From NCBI RefSeq assembly GCF_018967845.1, contig NZ_JAHLZZ010000001.1, positions 4,645,306-4,709,305 on the forward strand: a stretch of DNA of 64,000 nt, read 5' to 3'. The DNA comes from Hymenobacter siberiensis (GTDB lineage: Bacteria; Bacteroidota; Bacteroidia; Cytophagales; Hymenobacteraceae). Made by a program: the position numbers and the translations under genes. A model generated the notes under the pieces. It did not search any database, was not told where the DNA came from, and saw only the letters and a list, made by a program, of their open reading frames with translations. Below, in pieces: positions 7,396-15,686 of the stretch. The number at the start of each line of letters is the position of its first letter. The stretch's first letter is position 1.

Positions 7396-10300
7396 TTAAT
7401 TGAGGATGACGAGTTTTTCGTATTTCGAAGCCACCGAATTGTTACGCTGCGAACGCACGGTGAGGCGGTAAACGTATACGCCGCGCGCCAGCTGGTCGTC
7501 GTAATCGTCGCGGCCGTTCCAGCTGATGCTCTGCTGGTGGGCTACGGTGCTGGGCACAATGGCATTGAGGGTACGCACCAAGTGGCCGGCCACGGTAAAA
7601 ATCTGCACTTGTACATCCAGGTTGTCGGGTTCGCTGCCCGCCTGGTTGTGGTCGAAGAAGAACGTAGTGGAGTGGGCAAACGGATTGGGGTAGTTCAGCA
7701 CATGGTCGAGCGCCAGCTTCACATCGTGGGCTACGATGAACTCAATCTCCTTCTCGGACGAATTATTATAAGTATCCCAGGCTTTGACCGTGAGCGAGTG
7801 CGGCCCCGTGCTCAGGTCTTTGAACAGATTTTTCACGTTGCCCGAGGTAAAGTCCCCCACGTTAGCCACATAGCTCTCGTTCAGTACCAGCAGCTTATTA
7901 GGGTCGTGGTCGATAACAGCCGTGATGTCGTGGCCAATGCCCGTGCCCGTGGTATTGATGCCGTTTTCGTCGGCCAAATCGGCCAGCAGTGTGGTGGTCT
8001 GGCCCGTGAGGCCGCCGAACACGAATGCCTTGCTGTCCATAAAGAGACTGATGCGCGGCGGCTGGTTGTCCTCAGGCGCATTGCGGGAGGCTCCACCCGC
8101 CAGCCGTGTCTGGTAGCCGTTGGCGTCGATGCTGTGGGTAGCATCTGAAGCGTAAAGGCTGATTTTGCCCATTCCAACCTGGTAATTGATGTCTTTGGGC
8201 ACCACAAAGACCAGGCTGAACTGGCCGTTCACCACATCGGCCTGCCCGCCATAAATCACGCTCTCCTGAATCCTAATCGGCGATGGCGTATCGCCGGGCT
8301 CGTTGCCGAGGGTCATCACGGTGGTGGGCTTGTCGTAAATCGTAACCTGGGCCCGGCCGGTAAACGTGGCGTTCAGGGTACCGTTGTTCAGCAGCTTGCC
8401 GTGCAGGCGAATGCGCGACAGCGCGTGCAAGGTGTCGGCAGTCACCCAACCTTTCCCGATGCGCTGGCGCACGCTGTCGAGCACCACCGTTTGCTTGGGG
8501 TAGGCCAGCACCATGCTGGGGTCGGCCAGCAGCGAATAGTTGCGGTTGTTGATGCCCCCGGCCTGGTAGTCATTCTTGCTCATCATCACAATGGTGCCGA
8601 TGTTGGGCATCTGGCCATTGATGGGCTGCAGCACCCGGTTGAAGTAGCGCTGGTTGAGGCCGGCATTGAGGCCGGCCTCAACCACGCGGGTGGTGGTGAA
8701 GAGCCCCACGGCCCCGCCCGTAGCATTATCGGTAAGCGACTGCTCGCCGGCCGAGGTGAAATCGGGGTTGTCGTAGGTGCTGAAATCGCAGGTGCCGGTG
8801 GTGAAGAACGTGAGGTTGTTGGGGTTGCGCAGGGCCAGCACCGAGGCGTTGGTCACAATCTGCTCATCGGCCAGGCCCTTGGGGCCACCGTGGCCCAGGT
8901 AGTTCACAATCAGCGAGCCCTGCTCCACCGACTGGTCGATGGCGCGGTTGGCATCGGGCGAGCGTTGGCCGGCGGCCACGGCCTGCTGGGCGTACAGGTC
9001 CAGGTACACTTTGTGCACGTTGTAAACCGGGGCGGTGGCATTGATGATGTTGGCAATGGCATCGGAACCAATGCTGCTGTCGATGAAGATGTTGTTGTTG
9101 CCATCGTCCGACACCAGCGTAATACGGTTGCGCCACTTGCCGTAGGCGGCGGTGGCATCGTAGCCAATCACCTTGTTCACCATCTGCTGGGCCTGGGTGG
9201 TGTTGTTCAGCTCGCCTTTGGGCAGGCGCACCGGCAGGCGGCCCACGCCAATATCAAACAACTCGCTGCCCAGGTTCTGCTCGTCCCACTCGCCTTCGTT
9301 GTCATCCAGCAGGCCATAGAAATCATCGGAAGAATAGCTGGCCTGGCCATAGAAACCGGGAGGGTACGACGGGTAGGGCGACTGCGACTCCCGCGACTCG
9401 TAGGTGGGCACGTAGTTCTGGTTGAAGGCGTCAAAATTGGCATCGGTTTTAAACGGCACCCTTTTTTTCCACCAGTCTGGCTCGGCGCTCTTGTCGTTGT
9501 ACGGGTCCGACTTATAATCATACGAAGCATCGCCCAGTAGCAGCAGCTGCATGTTTTTGCCGGCCGGAGCGCGGTCGTACAGCATCTTCATAAAATCGCG
9601 GATGGCCGACACGTCCTGCCCGCCCGAGCCAAACTCATTGTATATCTGGCCAGTAGTGGCCACCGCCACCCGCAGGTTGTCGTGCGTGGTGCGGTGAGCG
9701 GCCAGCTGCTTTGCCTGCGCCAGAAACGTCGGATGCGTCACAATCACAAGGTCCAGCATGGGCGCGCCCACGGTGCTATTGAGCGCGTGCAGGTCCTGGT
9801 TGGCTACTTTGCCGAAGGCCCGCACCGGGTGGTCGCTAAAGTCGCCACCGGGTTGCAGGGTCACAAACTCGCGCACCGTATCGGCCGGCGCGATGAAGCT
9901 ACTGCTGGCATCGAGCGTCATGGCCTGGGGGCGGCGCGGGTTGGTCACGTCCCACACCACGGCCCCGGTAGGCAGGCCAGCAAAAACGTAGCGGTTCTGC
10001 CGGCCGGGGCCAACGTTGGTCAGCGTCCGGAACTCCAGCTGCGGGCCGCTGAGCTTGAGCAGGCGCTCGGCGTTAATCTCAAAGTAATCGAGGTAGCCGC
10101 TGGCGCCAGGGTCGTTGCTGCTATACGTCAGCCCCAGCCGCAGCTCAGTACCCGGCGCACTCAGGCTCAACTGGTTGGTGGATGACGACACAATGGTTTC
10201 GGCCGAGAACGGCTGGCCGGACCGGGCCTCAATGAGCTGAGTAGCCAGGGGCTGCGCATTCAGCGTAACCTGAAAAGCGCTAGCCACCGAGGAGCTGGCC

Positions 10301-11418
10301 AGTAAGTTCGTGGTGACACGTACCGAGCTATTCGGCACCAAATCGCTGATTCCGCCGAGCGTAAACTCCTGCTTGCCGCCCACCTGGAAACCCTCGCCCA
10401 CCCAGTTGCGGCCCGAGTGCAGCAGGTTCACCAGGTCGTGCTCGTAGAAGTCGCGGTAGGTGAAACTGGTGATGCTGACGGGCTGGCCCGTGGCCGGCAC
10501 GGCGGCCTTCACCGGCACCCGCAGGCCCGGCCGCGCATCCACTTTCACGAAGTAGTAAGCAGTATCGGTGTAAACGTTGTTGCGGTGCCGGAACATGCCA
10601 CCCTGCGCCGCCCAGGTATGCGCCCCGGGCGAATAAAACAGGAAGTACTCGTTGTCGTCCAGTACGTTGTCATTATTACTGTTGACAAACATGATGTTAT
10701 TCTCCATCAGGTCATCGGGCCGGTAGGCGGCGTTGGCCTGGGGCAGTATGCCCATGGCATTGCCGTACAGGTGCAGGTTGTTGGGGTTGAGGCCCGACGG
10801 CAGGCCCAGCTTGCTCAGCGCAGCTTTATCGAGCTTGTAGATGCCGCTTTTGCTGCTGCCGTTTTCGGCCACGCCCAGCTTGTACCAGTCGCCGCTTTGC
10901 AGCACCGAATGAGCGGCGTAGTTGCGGGTAGAGGCGGTGCCCCGGGCGGCCACGCCGGCCCCGGCGGGCGCGTAGCGGTAGTCGAACGAAACCAGGCGCT
11001 CGGGCTGGCCGCTCTGGGGGCCGCGCCGCACGGGGCGCAGGCGCAGGAACGTCACAGCCTGCTTCATCTCAACGCCGGTGACGAGCTGGGCCTCGGGGCC
11101 AGCCGGCAGCTTGCTGCTATTGAACAGCTTAGCATCGGCCGCTGAAAACGGCTCGTACACCATGTTGAGGAACTCGCCCTGGCGCACCTCCCCACTCAGG
11201 CGCATGCTGAACCAGCCAACCTGGTCATCGAGCACCAGCTGGGCTTCGCTGAAGCCCGGCACTTTCTGCTTGCGGGGGTTCAGGCTGGGCACCTCAATGT
11301 AGCCGCCCCATTTCACTACTCCGTGGGCTGTGGTACCATCCGACTGGGCTTTGGCCGCCGGAGCTGTGGCCCCCACGATGATTCCCACGAATGCAACAAA
11401 GAGGAAAGAAAGACGCAT
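7396..11418 (-). CDS. porU: Type IX secretion system sortase PorU (C25 gingipain-like peptidase)
   Basis: A 1340-residue surface protease-like sortase. PorU cuts off the C-terminal signal of T9SS cargo and attaches the new end to an anionic lipopolysaccharide. The signal peptide is MRLSFLFVAFVGIIVGATAP...AKA. The catalytic C25 domain spans roughly residues 540-920. The catalytic His is 843 in NYLGHGG and the Cys is 877 in TTGTCDFSTYD; the 34-residue spacing matches gingipains. A C-terminal CTD-like beta sandwich begins near LNYPNPFAHSTTFFF and ends with YEKLVILN, in line with PorU keeping its own CTD. The gene is full length and followed by porV. pssA lies 148 bp upstream on the same strand. 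Confidence 0.93.
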   Translation of the reverse strand: MRLSFLFVAFVGIIVGATAPAAKAQSDGTTAHGVVKWGGYIEVPSLNPRKQKVPGFSEAQLVLDDQVGWFSMRLSGEVRQGEFLNMVYEPFSAADAKLFNSSKLPAGPEAQLVTGVEMKQAVTFLRLRPVRRGPQSGQPERLVSFDYRYAPAGAGVAARGTASTRNYAAHSVLQSGDWYKLGVAENGSSKSGIYKLDKAALSKLGLPSGLNPNNLHLYGNAMGILPQANAAYRPDDLMENNIMFVNSNNDNVLDDNEYFLFYSPGAHTWAAQGGMFRHRNNVYTDTAYYFVKVDARPGLRVPVKAAVPATGQPVSITSFTYRDFYEHDLVNLLHSGRNWVGEGFQVGGKQEFTLGGISDLVPNSSVRVTTNLLASSSVASAFQVTLNAQPLATQLIEARSGQPFSAETIVSSSTNQLSLSAPGTELRLGLTYSSNDPGASGYLDYFEINAERLLKLSGPQLEFRTLTNVGPGRQNRYVFAGLPTGAVVWDVTNPRRPQAMTLDASSSFIAPADTVREFVTLQPGGDFSDHPVRAFGKVANQDLHALNSTVGAPMLDLVIVTHPTFLAQAKQLAAHRTTHDNLRVAVATTGQIYNEFGSGGQDVSAIRDFMKMLYDRAPAGKNMQLLLLGDASYDYKSDPYNDKSAEPDWWKKRVPFKTDANFDAFNQNYVPTYESRESQSPYPSYPPGFYGQASYSSDDFYGLLDDNEGEWDEQNLGSELFDIGVGRLPVRLPKGELNNTTQAQQMVNKVIGYDATAAYGKWRNRITLVSDDGNNNIFIDSSIGSDAIANIINATAPVYNVHKVYLDLYAQQAVAAGQRSPDANRAIDQSVEQGSLIVNYLGHGGPKGLADEQIVTNASVLALRNPNNLTFFTTGTCDFSTYDNPDFTSAGEQSLTDNATGGAVGLFTTTRVVEAGLNAGLNQRYFNRVLQPINGQMPNIGTIVMMSKNDYQAGGINNRNYSLLADPSMVLAYPKQTVVLDSVRQRIGKGWVTADTLHALSRIRLHGKLLNNGTLNATFTGRAQVTIYDKPTTVMTLGNEPGDTPSPIRIQESVIYGGQADVVNGQFSLVFVVPKDINYQVGMGKISLYASDATHSIDANGYQTRLAGGASRNAPEDNQPPRISLFMDSKAFVFGGLTGQTTTLLADLADENGINTTGTGIGHDITAVIDHDPNKLLVLNESYVANVGDFTSGNVKNLFKDLSTGPHSLTVKAWDTYNNSSEKEIEFIVAHDVKLALDHVLNYPNPFAHSTTFFFDHNQAGSEPDNLDVQVQIFTVAGHLVRTLNAIVPSTVAHQQSISWNGRDDYDDQLARGVYVYRLTVRSQRNNSVASKYEKLVILN

Positions 11419-11566
11419 ACACCTTAGTAAATTGAGACTTGTTTCCTGGCTGCCCTACCCGTCACGTACTGGTTTCCGCAACAGCACTACCGGGCGGCAG
11501 GTTCACCCGGCAATAGCTTCTTAACAACCAAATAATCTATTTATTGCGTCCCTGCATCCAATGCAG

Positions 11567-12262
11567 CTACCGAACGGCCGTTTTCGGCACCGAGAGCAGC
11601 ACGTAGAGCAGCACCACCAGCGGCACGGCGGCGGCTTTGAGCACCAGCAATAATCCTGCCGCCAGCAGCATAAACAGAAACCGCCGCCGGTTATCGGCCC
11701 AGCGCAGGTTCTTAAACTTGAGGGCAAACAGGGGCAGCTCGGCCACCAGCAGCCCCGAGAGCAGCGCCGTGAGGCCCAACAACAGCCAGGGGTTCAGAAT
11801 GATGGGCGCAACACCAAACTGGTCGTACGCCAGAATGAGCGGTAGCGAAGCCACCACCAGCGTGGAGGCTGGCGTGGGCAGGCCAATAAAGGAAGTCGTC
11901 TGCCGAGTGTCGTTGTTGAACTTGGCCAGCCGCAGGGCCGAGAAGATGCTGACCGCGAAGCCGAAATAAGGTACCCATTCCGGCAGCCCACCCGCGCCCA
12001 CGCTCCGCGTGAGCAGCTCAAAGAAAATGGCACCCGGCACTACCCCGAAGGAAACCATATCGGCCAGCGAATCAAGGTCTTTGCCAATGGCGGAGGATAC
12101 GCGCAAGGCCCGAGCCAGCAGGCCGTCGGCAAAGTCGGCGGCGGCGGCGGCAGCCACAAACCAGGCCCCGATTTCCAGCCGGCCGGCAAAAATATTGGTC
12201 AGCGCCAGGCAGCCACATAATAGATTGAGGCAGGTAACGGCGTTGGGCAGGTGTCTTTTCAT
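11567..12262 (-). CDS. pssA: CDP-diacylglycerol-serine O-phosphatidyltransferase
   Basis: A 231-residue integral membrane enzyme that makes phosphatidylserine, the precursor of phosphatidylethanolamine, from CDP-diacylglycerol and serine. The CDP-alcohol phosphotransferase motif DG(x)2AR(x)8G(x)3D(x)3D is intact as DGLLARALRVSSAIGKDLDS (about residues 46-65) followed by LAD. It has several hydrophobic helices, and a basic N-terminus (MKRHLPNAVTCLNLL). The start codon is unambiguous. An IS4 element is inserted with its target repeat only 11 bp upstream of the ATG. The native leader and promoter have therefore been displaced by 1.2 kb, and expression now probably depends on readthrough or an outward signal in the IS. 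Confidence 0.92.
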   Translation of the reverse strand: MKRHLPNAVTCLNLLCGCLALTNIFAGRLEIGAWFVAAAAAADFADGLLARALRVSSAIGKDLDSLADMVSFGVVPGAIFFELLTRSVGAGGLPEWVPYFGFAVSIFSALRLAKFNNDTRQTTSFIGLPTPASTLVVASLPLILAYDQFGVAPIILNPWLLLGLTALLSGLLVAELPLFALKFKNLRWADNRRRFLFMLLAAGLLLVLKAAAVPLVVLLYVLLSVPKTAVR

Positions 12263-12281
12263 TTAACAGGTATCAAGTAGC

Positions 12282-13488
12282 TACTCTACCCTACTAAAAG
12301 TCAGGCAAGGCAAAAAAACGGGGCGGCCCGACCTTTGAGGTTCCTACACGCTCAACTCGTTCCGCCCCATGAAGCAACGCCTCATCGCCAAAATTACGAC
12401 CGTTTTACAACACCTGCCGGTGGTGCGCAACCTGGCTCGCCAAAAGTTTGTGAGCCAGTTCATTATCGCGCTGATAAAAAGCCGCAACGTCCAATTCTGC
12501 GAGGTGGCCCAGCACTTGAACGATGCCGTCAAGTTGGCCTCGAACGAAACCCGGATTCAGGATTTTTTCCGCGAAACGGACCTGAACTATCTGGTGCTGG
12601 CGCAGTTAGTGCTGGGCCTGCTGCCGGCCCAGGGCAAGCTGCGCCTGTGCCTGGACCGCACGGAGTGGGATTTCGGCCAGTGCCAGGTCAATATCCTGCT
12701 CGTGACCGTGGGTCAGGGCGCGTTTCACGTGCCCCTCTACTGGGAACTGCTCGACAACCGCAGCGGCAATTCCAACGCGGCTGACCGCATCGCCCTGCTC
12801 CGGGTCTGCGTCCAGGTGCTGGGCAAAGACCGGATTGGCCTGGTGCTGGGCGACCGCGAATTCGTGGGCCATGCCTGGTTCAAATGGCTCAAGGACAACG
12901 GACTGCCTTTTGTTATGCGTCTACCCCGGCACCACCTGCTCACTCACCCGAGTGGCCGCCGGCAAGCCATTACGGACCTGGGCCTGGCCGTCGGACAGAC
13001 CCGGCGCTTCGCCCAGTGCCAGGTCGACGGGGTCTGGGGACAGGTCTGGGTCAAGGCCTTGACGGACGGGGATTTCCTCTTTCTTTTTGGCAACGTGGGC
13101 CTGCCGTACATGGGGCAGCTCTACGCCAAGCGCTGGACCATCGAGCAGTGCTTTCAGAACCTCAAAGGTCGGGGCTTCAACCTGGAGGCCAGTCACTTGC
13201 GCTGCCACCTGAAGTTGCGCAAGCTCGTGGCCCTGGTCAGTCTGGCGTACGCCTTTTGCCTGGGCGTGGGCACGGTAGCCGACCGGAAAAGCCAGCCCAT
13301 CGGCCGCAAAAACCACGGCTACCGAGCCATGAGCCTTAGCCGACACGGCTTAAATATCCTGCGCCAGCTCAGCCGCCCCGGTACCGGGGCGGCTGAGAAG
13401 CTCGCCCGAATGGTGGAAACAGTATTGCGCTGGTTTTGCTGGCAAATTACTCGATATCAATTCACTAGAAAAATAGTAGGGTAGAGTA
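12282..13488 (+). mobile_element. Complete IS4-family insertion sequence, 1207 bp
   Basis: Perfect 15-bp terminal inverted repeats: TACTCTACCCTACTA at 12282-12296, and its reverse complement at 13474-13488. The element is flanked by a 9-bp direct repeat TCAAGTAGC at 12273-12281 and 13489-13497, the target duplication. It contains one full transposase gene, whose stop codon lies inside the right inverted repeat. The intact ends, target repeat and open frame all point to a recent insertion. It sits between pssA and the MBL hydrolase gene, both on the opposite strand. Confidence 0.95.
12369..13484 (+). CDS. IS4-family transposase (DDE)
   Basis: A 371-residue transposase. The first catalytic Asp is in LRLCLDRTEWDFGQ (near residue 95), the second in GLVLGDREFVGHAWFKWL (near 160), and the Glu lies in YAKRWTIEQCFQNLKGRGFN. 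That last stretch fits the IS4 signature Y-(2)-R-(3)-E-(6)-K exactly. No frameshift or internal stop is seen, so the protein is probably active. Near the 3' end a perfect 30-bp palindrome (13368-13397, centred on GGTACC) is embedded in the coding sequence. Initiation at ATG 12369 lies 73 bp inside the right-hand border of the left repeat, leaving room for a promoter within the IS. Confidence 0.95.
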   Translation: MKQRLIAKITTVLQHLPVVRNLARQKFVSQFIIALIKSRNVQFCEVAQHLNDAVKLASNETRIQDFFRETDLNYLVLAQLVLGLLPAQGKLRLCLDRTEWDFGQCQVNILLVTVGQGAFHVPLYWELLDNRSGNSNAADRIALLRVCVQVLGKDRIGLVLGDREFVGHAWFKWLKDNGLPFVMRLPRHHLLTHPSGRRQAITDLGLAVGQTRRFAQCQVDGVWGQVWVKALTDGDFLFLFGNVGLPYMGQLYAKRWTIEQCFQNLKGRGFNLEASHLRCHLKLRKLVALVSLAYAFCLGVGTVADRKSQPIGRKNHGYRAMSLSRHGLNILRQLSRPGTGAAEKLARMVETVLRWFCWQITRYQFTRKIVG

Positions 13489-13591
13489 TCAAGTAGCATA
13501 ACACTTTAACGAATTCGTCTATCTTCTTCAGCCTTCCCCTGGCAGCACCATTGGTGCCCGCTAATGGCTGTTAAATGATAAATGCTAATTG

Positions 13592-14233
13592 TTAAATGAG
13601 AAACGGGTTGCCGCGCCGCTCCTCGCCGATGGTGGTGGCGGGGCCGTGGCCGGGGTGCACGGTGGTGGCATCGGGCAGGGTCATCAGCTCGGTTTCGATG
13701 CTGTGGAGCAGCGTGGCGTGGTCGCCGCCGGGCAAATCGGTGCGGCCGATGCTGCGCTGAAACAATACGTCGCCGCCAATAACGGTGGCCGTGGGCGCGT
13801 GGTAGAATACGACGTGGCCTGGCGCGTGGCCCGGCGTGAAGCGCACTTCCAGCTCCGTTTCGCCGATGTGCACGGGCTGGCCGGCTACCAGCTCGCCGGT
13901 GGGCTCGGCCGGCTGGTACTGCGGAAAGCCGTAATTGGCGGCGTAGGTGGGCACGGCGCGTAACGTGGGCAAATCGAGGCTGTGCAGCAGAAACGGCGTG
14001 CCGGGCCAGGTGCTCAGCACAAACTGATTGCCCAGCACATGGTCGATGTGGGCGTGGGTATTCAGCAGCATTACTACCTGTAAAGCATTGTGCTCCACGT
14101 ACTCGCGCAGGGCCTGCTGCTCGGCGGGCGTGTAGCAGCCGGGGTCCACGATGGCGCACTGCCGGGTGGCCTCGTCGATGAGCAGGTAGGTATTTTCGGA
14201 AAAAGCGTTGAAGGTAAAACCAGCGACTGTCAT
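13592..14233 (-). CDS. MBL-fold metallo-hydrolase (glyoxalase II-like)
   Basis: A 213-residue protein of the metallo-beta-lactamase fold. LNTHAHIDHVLGNQFVL gives the HxHxDH metal-binding motif. Further ligands are the His in FTPGHAPGHVVFYH, the Asp in VIGGDVLFQ, and the terminal His in HPGHGPATTIGEE. It resembles the hydroxyacylglutathione hydrolase-like family of Bacteroidota; the true substrate is not known. The last codons and stop run into a word repeat (copies of TTAAATG, about 13570-13600). It may once have been transcribed together with pssA downstream on the same strand, before the IS insertion. Confidence 0.88.
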   Translation of the reverse strand: MTVAGFTFNAFSENTYLLIDEATRQCAIVDPGCYTPAEQQALREYVEHNALQVVMLLNTHAHIDHVLGNQFVLSTWPGTPFLLHSLDLPTLRAVPTYAANYGFPQYQPAEPTGELVAGQPVHIGETELEVRFTPGHAPGHVVFYHAPTATVIGGDVLFQRSIGRTDLPGGDHATLLHSIETELMTLPDATTVHPGHGPATTIGEERRGNPFLI

Positions 14234-14272
14234 GGCAAAATAGAGGTTCTGAGCAATGCGGAAAGGTACGGC

Positions 14273-14397
14273 AGAAAAGAAATGTTGAATGTTGAGGGTT
14301 GAGTTTTGAATAGAAATCGGGGCGGCGGCTTTCTATTCAAGGAGCCTGGTCGCACATTTAAAACGCAGCCCTCAACATTCAACATTTCTTCTTTCTT
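14273..14397. repeat. Word-iterating palindrome W1 (AATGTTGAATGTTGA)
   Basis: The left arm iterates ATGTTGA (AAGAAATGTTGAATGTTGAG) and pairs with CTCAACATTCAACATTTCTT on the right. An inner pair, GAATAGAAA/TTTCTATTC, also matches. It lies between divergent genes and ends 12 bp before the ATG at 14410. Confidence 0.85.
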
Positions 14398-14409
14398 ACC
14401 TTGCCGGCC

Positions 14410-15486
14410 ATGACGGACTGTGATTTTCTGATAGTGGGCCACGGCATTGCGGGCGCCACGCTGGCTTATGTATTGCGCGAGCGGGGCCACCGGGTGCTGG
14501 TGTACGACCCCGGCCAGGAAAACTCGGCCTCCAACGTAGCGGCGGGCCTGATGAACCCCGTGGCCGGCAAGCGCTTCGCCCTCACCTGGCGGGCGGCCGA
14601 GCTGCTGCCCTTCGCGGCTGCTTTTTACCGCGAGCTGGAGCAGCGCTACCAGCAGTCGTTTTTCAGCGAAGCGCCCATTTTTAAAATCTTTGCCTCTGTA
14701 GAAGAGCAAAACGCCATGCTGGCCCGCAGCGCCGACAATCCGTGGGGCGACTTCGTGGCCGCCCTCACCACCACCGACCCCGGCCTGGCCGGCGTGCACG
14801 CGCCCTTTGGCGGGGCCTGGCTGCGGCACGGCGGCCACGTAGCCGTGCGCGAGCTACTGGCGAGCATGGCCGCCGAAGGCACCCGCGACGGCTGGCTGCG
14901 CCGCGAAACGTTTGACTGGACCAGACTGGTTTTCGAGCCCGGTGGAGCCGAGTATGCCGGGCAGGTGCGGGCCCGCCACGTCATCTGCTGCGAAGGCGCG
15001 GCGGCGGTGCGCAACCCGTACTTCAGCTGGCTGCCCCTCACGCCCAACCAGGGCGAGGTGCTGGATGTGGACTGCGCGGACCTTAGTTCGGACCAGGTGC
15101 TCAACCGGGGGGCCTACGTGGTGCCGGTGGGCGCGGGGCGGTTTCGGGTGGGTGCCACCTACCGCTGGCCGCCGTTTGCCGATGGCCCCACGGCCGTGGG
15201 CCGCGAGGAGCTGGCCGCCCGACTCACCATGGTAACCGACCTGCCGTTTGCCGTGACGGGGCAGCAAGCCGGGGTGCGGCCCGCCGTGCGCGACCGCCGG
15301 CCGCTAATGGGCCCCCACCCCACCGTGCCGGCGTTAAGCTTTTGCGGCGGCTACGGGTCCAAAGGTGTGATGCTGGCCCCACGGCTGGCAGTAATGCTGG
15401 CCGATTCGCTCCTTCACCAGACCGAACTTTGGCCCGATGCCAGCTTGCAGCGATACAACGCCTTGCAGCCCGTTGGCGTAACTTGA
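14410..15486 (+). CDS. FAD-dependent oxidoreductase (DAO family)
   Basis: A 358-residue flavoprotein. The N-terminal dinucleotide-binding motif DFLIVGHGIAGATLAYVLRE, followed by the acidic residue in VLVYDPG, marks the D-amino-acid oxidase/glycine oxidase fold. SNVAAGLMNPVAGKRFALTW is a conserved flavin-binding segment, and VRPAVRDRRPLMGPHPTVP with FCGGYGSKGVMLAPRLA near the C-terminus is the second FAD-contact region. It probably oxidises an amine or amino acid, with the substrate unknown. ATG 14410 is preferred to a TTG at 14401. No partner gene is apparent: upstream is a divergent hydrolase and downstream a 200-bp gap. Confidence 0.85.
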   Translation: MTDCDFLIVGHGIAGATLAYVLRERGHRVLVYDPGQENSASNVAAGLMNPVAGKRFALTWRAAELLPFAAAFYRELEQRYQQSFFSEAPIFKIFASVEEQNAMLARSADNPWGDFVAALTTTDPGLAGVHAPFGGAWLRHGGHVAVRELLASMAAEGTRDGWLRRETFDWTRLVFEPGGAEYAGQVRARHVICCEGAAAVRNPYFSWLPLTPNQGEVLDVDCADLSSDQVLNRGAYVVPVGAGRFRVGATYRWPPFADGPTAVGREELAARLTMVTDLPFAVTGQQAGVRPAVRDRRPLMGPHPTVPALSFCGGYGSKGVMLAPRLAVMLADSLLHQTELWPDASLQRYNALQPVGVT

Positions 15487-15686
15487 AATCCTATTATCCC
15501 CGGCTTATATTGAAGCGGTGGCGCCCTGTTTGCCCGGCCGATATGCGGCTGGATAACAATTTTCCGTTAACTGCTTTTATTGTAGCCTGCGCCGCCAGTT
15601 CGGGACTGCCCGGGGCGGCGGTGCAGACCACAAATTTTTTAGCGTTTCGGCGGATTAATTTTTGTTTTTGCTCGTTGGCCCCCATT

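Noticed and set aside
8401..9540. A 379-codon open frame opposite porU
   Set aside because: It runs across the catalytic region of PorU and reads as Val/Gly/His-rich noise.
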